From: Monomorium pharaonis
Lineage: Eukaryota; Arthropoda; Insecta; Hymenoptera; Formicidae
Assembly (NCBI RefSeq): GCF_013373865.1
Contig: NC_050477.1
Location: 8,728,722-8,792,721, forward strand
Direction: 5' to 3'
Length of the DNA stretch: 64,000 bases
The notes under the pieces were generated by a model. The model did not search any database, was not told where the DNA came from, and was given only the letters and a program-made list of their open reading frames with translations. The translations under genes and the position numbers were made by a program. This document shows positions 58,047-64,000 of this stretch, in pieces. Numbering within the stretch: the stretch's first letter is position 1; every line of letters starts with the position of its first letter.

Positions 58047-59891
58047 ATGTTACCGTTAATTATACATTTATACGTCATTCTATTAATCTTTGTGACAAAA
58101 ATAATACATGGCCAGTCGTTGTGTTCTTGTAAATATGAAATTTTCACATATTTTTATAAACAGCGAGAATACATATTAATATTGTGTGTATATTCTTTAG
58201 GTAATCAAACGGATTTAGATTTTGCGACCGGTGTTAATCTGCTTTATTACAAATGGTTTGTATCCACAGCAAAAAGTCCAAATAATAGTTAACAATAATA
58301 ATCAGTGTGAATGCGCGCTTCTCAGTAATGGTGAAATTCCTGCAACAATCGCCTATCCTATCACAGTGCCACAAACGTTGTTGAACGTATTGGACGACAA
58401 TCAACGAATAATCTTTTACGTTTATGGATATTTGCAATTTCCGGAGGATAAAAATGTTCTGTTAATGGTGGAAGGTATAGCATTTACGTTAGACAACTAG
58501 ATTATAAAATCAGCAAAAAAAGTTAATACGTGTTTATATCATTAGCGCTTTGTCACGGGAGAACGGATAACGTTGTGCTACTCGATTGGAGTAAATACTC
58601 GATGAATGGCTCTTACGCGTCCGTTTTCAGAAATGCTGAAAAAGTAGGGAGTTTATTCGCACAAAGTATACGACTGCTTGTGGATAGCGGCTTGGACGTG
58701 TCAAAAATTTATATTATCGGCCACTCCCTGGGTGCTCATATAGCTGGCTTCGTGGGTAAATGCAATTCCTTCAAGATATCTCGCATAACAGGTACATAAT
58801 CAAATTATCTTCAATGTGTTTTATTTATACGTTTAGTAATTCTTATATTATTTTAAATAATTGATTCTTTTAATGGTTATATTTTCTATATTTTTTTTTG
58901 TTTATCATGTCAACGAGAAGTTGGCTATTAAAAAATTTGTAATATATAGTTTTAAACGGTCCATATTATTTGTGGATAATTAAAAAATGTTTTGCAACAT
59001 AAAATTATTGTTTATAGCATTGGATCCTGCAAATCCTATTTTTTATTTTCCCGGATGTTACCTTACACATAATGATGCAATGTGGGTCGATGTTATTCAT
59101 ACAGACATAGGTGGCTATGGTACACTAACATCTGTAGGAACTGCGGACTATTATGTGAATGGTGGAACTCGTCCTCAACCTGGTTGCAAATTACTTGGCT
59201 TACCATTAAGCGATGTTGGTAATAATAATCAATGCAACTAAATCTTATATTGTTAACCCTTTGCAGTATAAATTAATTTTAAAACAAATTATTTATCATT
59301 AAATATTTATTTAATGATATTTAACATAAATATTCATTGTTTAATGTTACAATATGTTAACGTAATTATTACTATTAAAAAAATTTTAATTAAGTTGGGA
59401 ATTTTTAAGACAGTTTATTGATTGCAATTATTTTGACTGTTTTAAAAGTATATATTTGGATAATTATATAGAGAATTGTTTAAAACAATTATATTAAATG
59501 CATGTAATATAAAATTGCAAAAAGTCAATTTGTCAGTAATTTTTTCTAATTGCTTTCTAAGTTTTTGATTTGTTTTGTTGTTATATTGTTGCTAGATCTC
59601 TGTAGTCATCAAAAATCAGTCGTGCTATATGCAAAATTGAAACTTCATCCTATGAAATTTGAAGCAAAGGAGTGTCCTTCCTTTTTTCGCTATATATTAA
59701 ATGATTGTTATAAAGTTTGGCAAATCGATATTGGATATGCAGCAGCAAACATGTAAGATACTTAACATTTTACTTAATCATAAAGTAAGTCAAGTAAATT
59801 AACAATTGTCTTTAAATAGTAATAAAGATATTAACTCTTTAAAATCTTTTACAGACGTGGATCATTTTACTTTCGTGTAAATACAATATAG
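58047..59891 (+). CDS. Secreted lipase, phospholipase A1-like (gene 3; seven exons)
   Basis: Exons: 58047-58128, 58201-58255, 58326-58474, 58546-58791, 59018-59218, 59596-59752 and 59855-59891, giving 308 residues with GT-AG introns. A hydrophobic signal peptide runs to about Gly22. Family features are DFATGVNLLYYK, LLDWSKYSMNG, elbow GHSLGAHIAGFVGK (Ser156), LDPANP (Asp180), NGGTRPQPGC and CSHQKS (His249), again with 12 residues between the lid Cys pair. The role is as for gene 2: a secreted lipase-superfamily hydrolase, probably phospholipase A1-like. Exon sizes 2-5 match gene 2 exactly, while exon 6 is 9 bp longer and the C-terminus differs. I chose ATG 58047 because it begins the signal peptide and aligns with the starts of genes 1 and 2; an ATG at 57816 opens a longer frame that has no family counterpart. 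Polyadenylation signal candidate at 59964-59969. Confidence 0.87.
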
Positions 59892-59963
59892 TACAATATA
59901 GTACAGTTATTTATTACATTAAAGAAGGTTTGTAGAAAGTTTAACAATACGCTAATTATTAAT

Positions 59964-59969
59964 AATAAA
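59964..59969 (+). terminator. Polyadenylation signal candidate, gene 3
   Basis: AATAAA lies 73 bp after the gene 3 stop codon. Confidence 0.45.
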
Positions 59970-62900
59970 CTTTCTTAAATTTTTAATAGTATCAATAACA
60001 AAAAAGATAAAAAATTTTAAAAATTAGATAATAAATAAAAAATAGTCAAATAGAGTGTGATGTAATTTGCGAAATCTATGAGACTCTATATATTTAGAAT
60101 GTATATTACAATTTTATTAGAAGAACTGTGAATATATAATATTGCGACTATTTTTCTCATATGCTGTTTGATAATTTTAATAAATTTAATTAATTTAATT
60201 TTTTCTTTAGTATAATGTCAATCAATTTTCGTCATCTTCATGAATTTGTTTTATATAACTACCTCATAAAATCTAAAGTTGCCCACTTATTAAAAAAAAG
60301 ACTATTAACACAAAAGTAAATTGTTTTCTGTTTAATGGAAATACATGCATGCATTATATAAAATAATATTATGTTAGCAAATGTGATCGTATTATTATGC
60401 AAAACGTTAAATAAATTATTTTAATTATATATTCTACAGATTAATTAAAATCAGAAGTTCTTGTGAAATTATATCAAAGTTCACTATAGCTTGAGGGCAA
60501 ATCCAGCAAAACGTTAATATCGAATAGAGTTTGCACGCTTAGCATTGCAATTATGCGTGCATGTAATACGCATTCCGATTACTCTATTAACAGTACCTTG
60601 CACAGCTTAGCTAATATTGATTTTTATTACTAAACAGGTTTATTTTTTGTTTTGTCATGTGTCAATATTAAGTAGATTGCGTAGCAATTATCATAAATTA
60701 AAGTAAGCTTAAGGTTTTCAATGTATATTTGATATTACTATTAACATTTCTAAAAAATCAAGATTTTTAACATTTGACATATCATATTTTTAAAAAGTAT
60801 CTATTTGTGATACTATATTAAACAGAATATATGAAGTATGCAACAATAGAACATCAAAGAAATATAAAAAACCATAAATAAAAGAGAGCTTGTAGTTTTA
60901 TTGTCAAATCTGTTATTATTAATATTAAATTTGTTTTGAATGAGTAAAATTATTCATAAAAACGAGTAAATTTTAATCAAATTGGTGAATAATAAGAAAA
61001 ATATAATAAAGAGAAGAATGCTAATTTGGTCCAATTGTGTAAAAGATATCAACGGAAAGTATGGGCGTATTGATAAGTGACATTATTTATATTAATACGA
61101 TTACAAACTATTATCTTTTATGAGAAAAAAATTACTCAAGTTTACATTAACCTCTTAATTTAATAGCTTAATTTTGTGCTAGATTGTGTAAAATAAGAAC
61201 TAAATATCTGCGTTAACATACTTGTTCTTTTTTTGGACAGGATTTTTTGCTAGTTTTTATCTATAATTTTCAAAGAACAATCTGTATATTTTTTTAATAA
61301 AAAAAAATGATAGCACAGTCCGTATAATAAATGTAATATTCTGGAGAGAATATGTCAATATTTATTGCGTAAATGTTTATCGATATTTTATCCACTATTT
61401 ATAATAATAATTACAAAGTTGTATGCAAGTCGTATATTTAACGGATCAGGATATTATGAGCCGTATGTGCGGATTACTAACCCGTTATTATTAGTATTAT
61501 AATTACTCTCCTCGTTACGTGCAATTTCTCAGCTGGTTGCTAGATCCGCAGTTGCATACGCAATGCGTCGCATAAACACACTCAGCGTTCTCAGCAAGAG
61601 ATATCCTGGCTTAATGAGAGCCCTAACAGGGCACTTTGATTACTAGCGAGCGACGCGTATCAAGTGAATCCATAAAATAAGTCACCATGACTGAACTCCA
61701 AAGTGTCGCTCTCTTAGAGATAATTTACAGAGTGGAACAAAGTTTATTCCCTATACACTTTTTACGGAATTATTTTTATTATCTTGTGCGTATCATTTAT
61801 GTGAAAAATATATTGGGATAAATTTCTGTCGCTTCTCGGTTATTTAATCGATATATGTGTCTTACAGTTTTATATGTATATATAATTTAATTTAAAAATT
61901 GAAAAAACTTCAATTATAATTATAATAAACTTATAATTACTTAAACTTAAGATAAATGTATTATACAAAATAAGTGGCACTAATGCAATTTTTAAAAGGC
62001 GTGTTTACGTACATTGAAGAGAGTAAAAGTATTGGTATATTGGTTTTTCTCCGAATACATTTCTCGACATTGAAAATAAAATAGCGTATCTACCATCCTG
62101 TCTGCTGCGATTAAATCTGTTGCCTTTGTTTCGGTTTCATAAATGGTACTTCCGCCCACATTCTATGCGCAGCTTTGAAAGAAATTATGGATCGATTTGG
62201 TAGATTGACGCACGAGTGACCGATTATAATTTCATATCAAACACTGGCTCATGAATAATAGATACAGATTGTTTTCATTCCCGATACTCTCGCCGATCGA
62301 ACCTCCCATCATACACGCTTGCATTCCGCAAATTTTTTATATCTTTAATAGGAATCTCGATATGCAAGTGACGACTTTTATGGAGTGGCGCATATATTGA
62401 AATGTATGGACAAGTTAAAATTCGCGCTATTGAAAATACTGATATCAGAAGTTGAACAATGTCATTATACTGTTAAAATATCGACAGTAGATATTATTTA
62501 CTTTGATTTTTTCTTAAACAATTTTTTCTTAAACGGTAAAAGGTAAAAATTAACGTAAAAACTTTTCGTGCTATTTTATTTCCAATCCAACTAACTAATC
62601 TATCAATTATTCGTTCGATACAATAAACGAGCAATAAAACTTTGTTTCTCTTTCTCTTTCTCTCACTTTTTCTCTTTTTTTTCTCTTTATCTATCTATCT
62701 CTTTCTTTTTCTTTTCCTATATTTCTCTTTTCGTATTTGTCTGGGTTGCCATCACGCGCCGATTCTCGCCCAGAGCGTCGCGTGCAGCGGCACGTTAACT
62801 GAATCGTTGTAAAGCAGATTTCATTTAAAGCGGCACAACGGAGGCGGAAAGGACGTAAGAAAAAAAAAAGATACACTGAGAACGCATGTGGCCCGGCTAT

Positions 62901-64000
62901 GTAATTTTCATTTGCACTCGTGGCTATGCTTAACCGCGACTGGGGCGAAATAACGCTTAATGGAATACCTATACAGGGCGATTCACAGTTAAGTCGAGAA
63001 ACTATATATTTAAATCCCATAAGAATAAAGATGACGAAAATACAAGTAAATACATTTCGAATATTCGAATAGAATTAGATTATTTAAATATAAAAAGCTT
63101 ATTCTGATAATATTAATCTATTTTCTGTCTTATTAATTATAAACAAAAGAATACCTTTCTTGTTTCACAAAAATTTATTGCAAATAATAATATTTAAATA
63201 ATTTTTAACAGATTTTTTGACAATAATAGATTTATAATAGCGACATATATGATTGCTTAAAATTTTGACAATCTGATTGTCCAATCGATTAATTTTTTTT
63301 AATAATAAAAAATACTTTTATAATTAAAAATTTTATATCTAATAAATTATCGTAGAGAATTTTTTAATGCCTTTCAATCATTGCTCCGATAGTCAAGAAA
63401 TCTGAATTTTTTATTTCTCGAACGTCTGTTATTTACATTAATTCCAAACAATTAGCAAAATTTTATTATTTTTCTTGACTTATTTCTCTTGGCTTATTAT
63501 TTTCAATTTTTAGTTTTAAGTAAAAGTTTTCGATGTTAGCCATGTATCATCCTGTAGTAAGATTTAACCGAGCAGAGTACCAACGAACGGAGGCGGGATA
63601 GTTTCAAATTGGGAGTCGCGACCGGATGTTCTTTTCGTCTTCAATATCATTGGTAGCAAATTAAAAGCCGGCCGTCAAAGGTCGAGATTGAAAGTGGTTG
63701 TACACGCAAATTCTAAGTCGATGAAATGCACTTGGTGAATGAATACGCGCAAAATGCCCGCGGCGTTATTATTCTCAATCATGCAATGCTAAATATGATT
63801 TTCGTGGCTTGTTAACCTTGAACTTCCAACTTCGTTTCCGTTGAATAAAATCAAATTTAGTGTAAATACGTGGTTAAATAAAAATGACATTATTAGCTTT
63901 AAACACTAATATAAAACAAAAGAATGGTACATTTAATTTTAATTTAAATTTTTTCCTAATTGTTTACATTATTTTTTATTTGGTTTTATATCATTTGCAA
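59970..64000. other. AT-rich DNA, no gene seen
   Basis: Mostly AT-rich. Modest GC-richer patches lie at about 61430-61720, 62090-62340, 62720-62990 and 63570-63830. A pyrimidine-rich tract (ctctttctctttctctc) occupies about 62645-62735. No lipase remnant, other gene or structural RNA is recognised. Confidence 0.55.

Noticed and set aside
57816..58292. Longer 158-codon frame overlapping lipase gene 3 start
   Set aside because: Reads through the 5' leader and into intron 1; the ATG at 58047 begins the signal peptide and aligns with the sister genes.

Overview
The window reads as AT-rich nuclear DNA from an insect, most likely a hymenopteran and probably an ant. This is inferred from the spliced lipase genes of the insect phospholipase A1 / pancreatic-lipase type, a LINE C-terminus of a kind common in ant genomes, a tRNA-derived SINE, many TA-flanked MITEs and abundant microsatellites. 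The only genes I can support fully are three seven-exon lipase-family genes in tandem on the + strand (47316-50269, 52225-54070, 58047-59891), plus one chimeric dead copy between the second and third (56086-57453). The genes have the same exon phases. Each encodes a signal peptide and a Ser-Asp-His triad, with only 12 residues between the two Cys that bracket the presumed lid.

Layout: (1) 1-4560 holds microsatellites, a 3.1 kb minisatellite of 11-bp units (472-3620) and three Helitron-like 3' ends on the minus strand (near 196, 4124 and 4533). (2) 4690-5100 is the decayed 3' end of a LINE on the minus strand, followed by a 96-bp inverted repeat. (3) 5350-8830 is a 157-158 bp satellite: about 2.5 units inverted, a spacer, then about 16 units direct. 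(4) 8848-12133 is bounded by inverted arms and holds smaller palindromes, including one of 1 kb (10571-11580) with a TA-flanked MITE at its centre. (5) 12.5-46 kb has no gene I can support: GC-richer islands of 200-1000 bp alternate with very AT-rich DNA, with one SINE, two MITE-like inverted repeats and microsatellites. A weak candidate first or second exon lies at 36044-36142. (6) 46073-46594 is a second large palindrome with a TA-flanked MITE at its centre. (7) 47.2-59.97 kb is the lipase array. (8) 60-64 kb is AT-rich and has no visible gene.

The lipase array shows birth and death of gene copies. The dead copy joins 5' sequence closely matching gene 3 to 3' sequence closely matching gene 2, with a fragment of a multicopy arthropod protein and a TAGG microsatellite at the junction. 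Gene 1 differs from its sisters by a probable GC-AG intron, a changed residue pattern around the catalytic serine and a 15-residue insertion. The very long apparent reading frames at 472-3764 are an artefact of the 11-bp repeat and are not genes.
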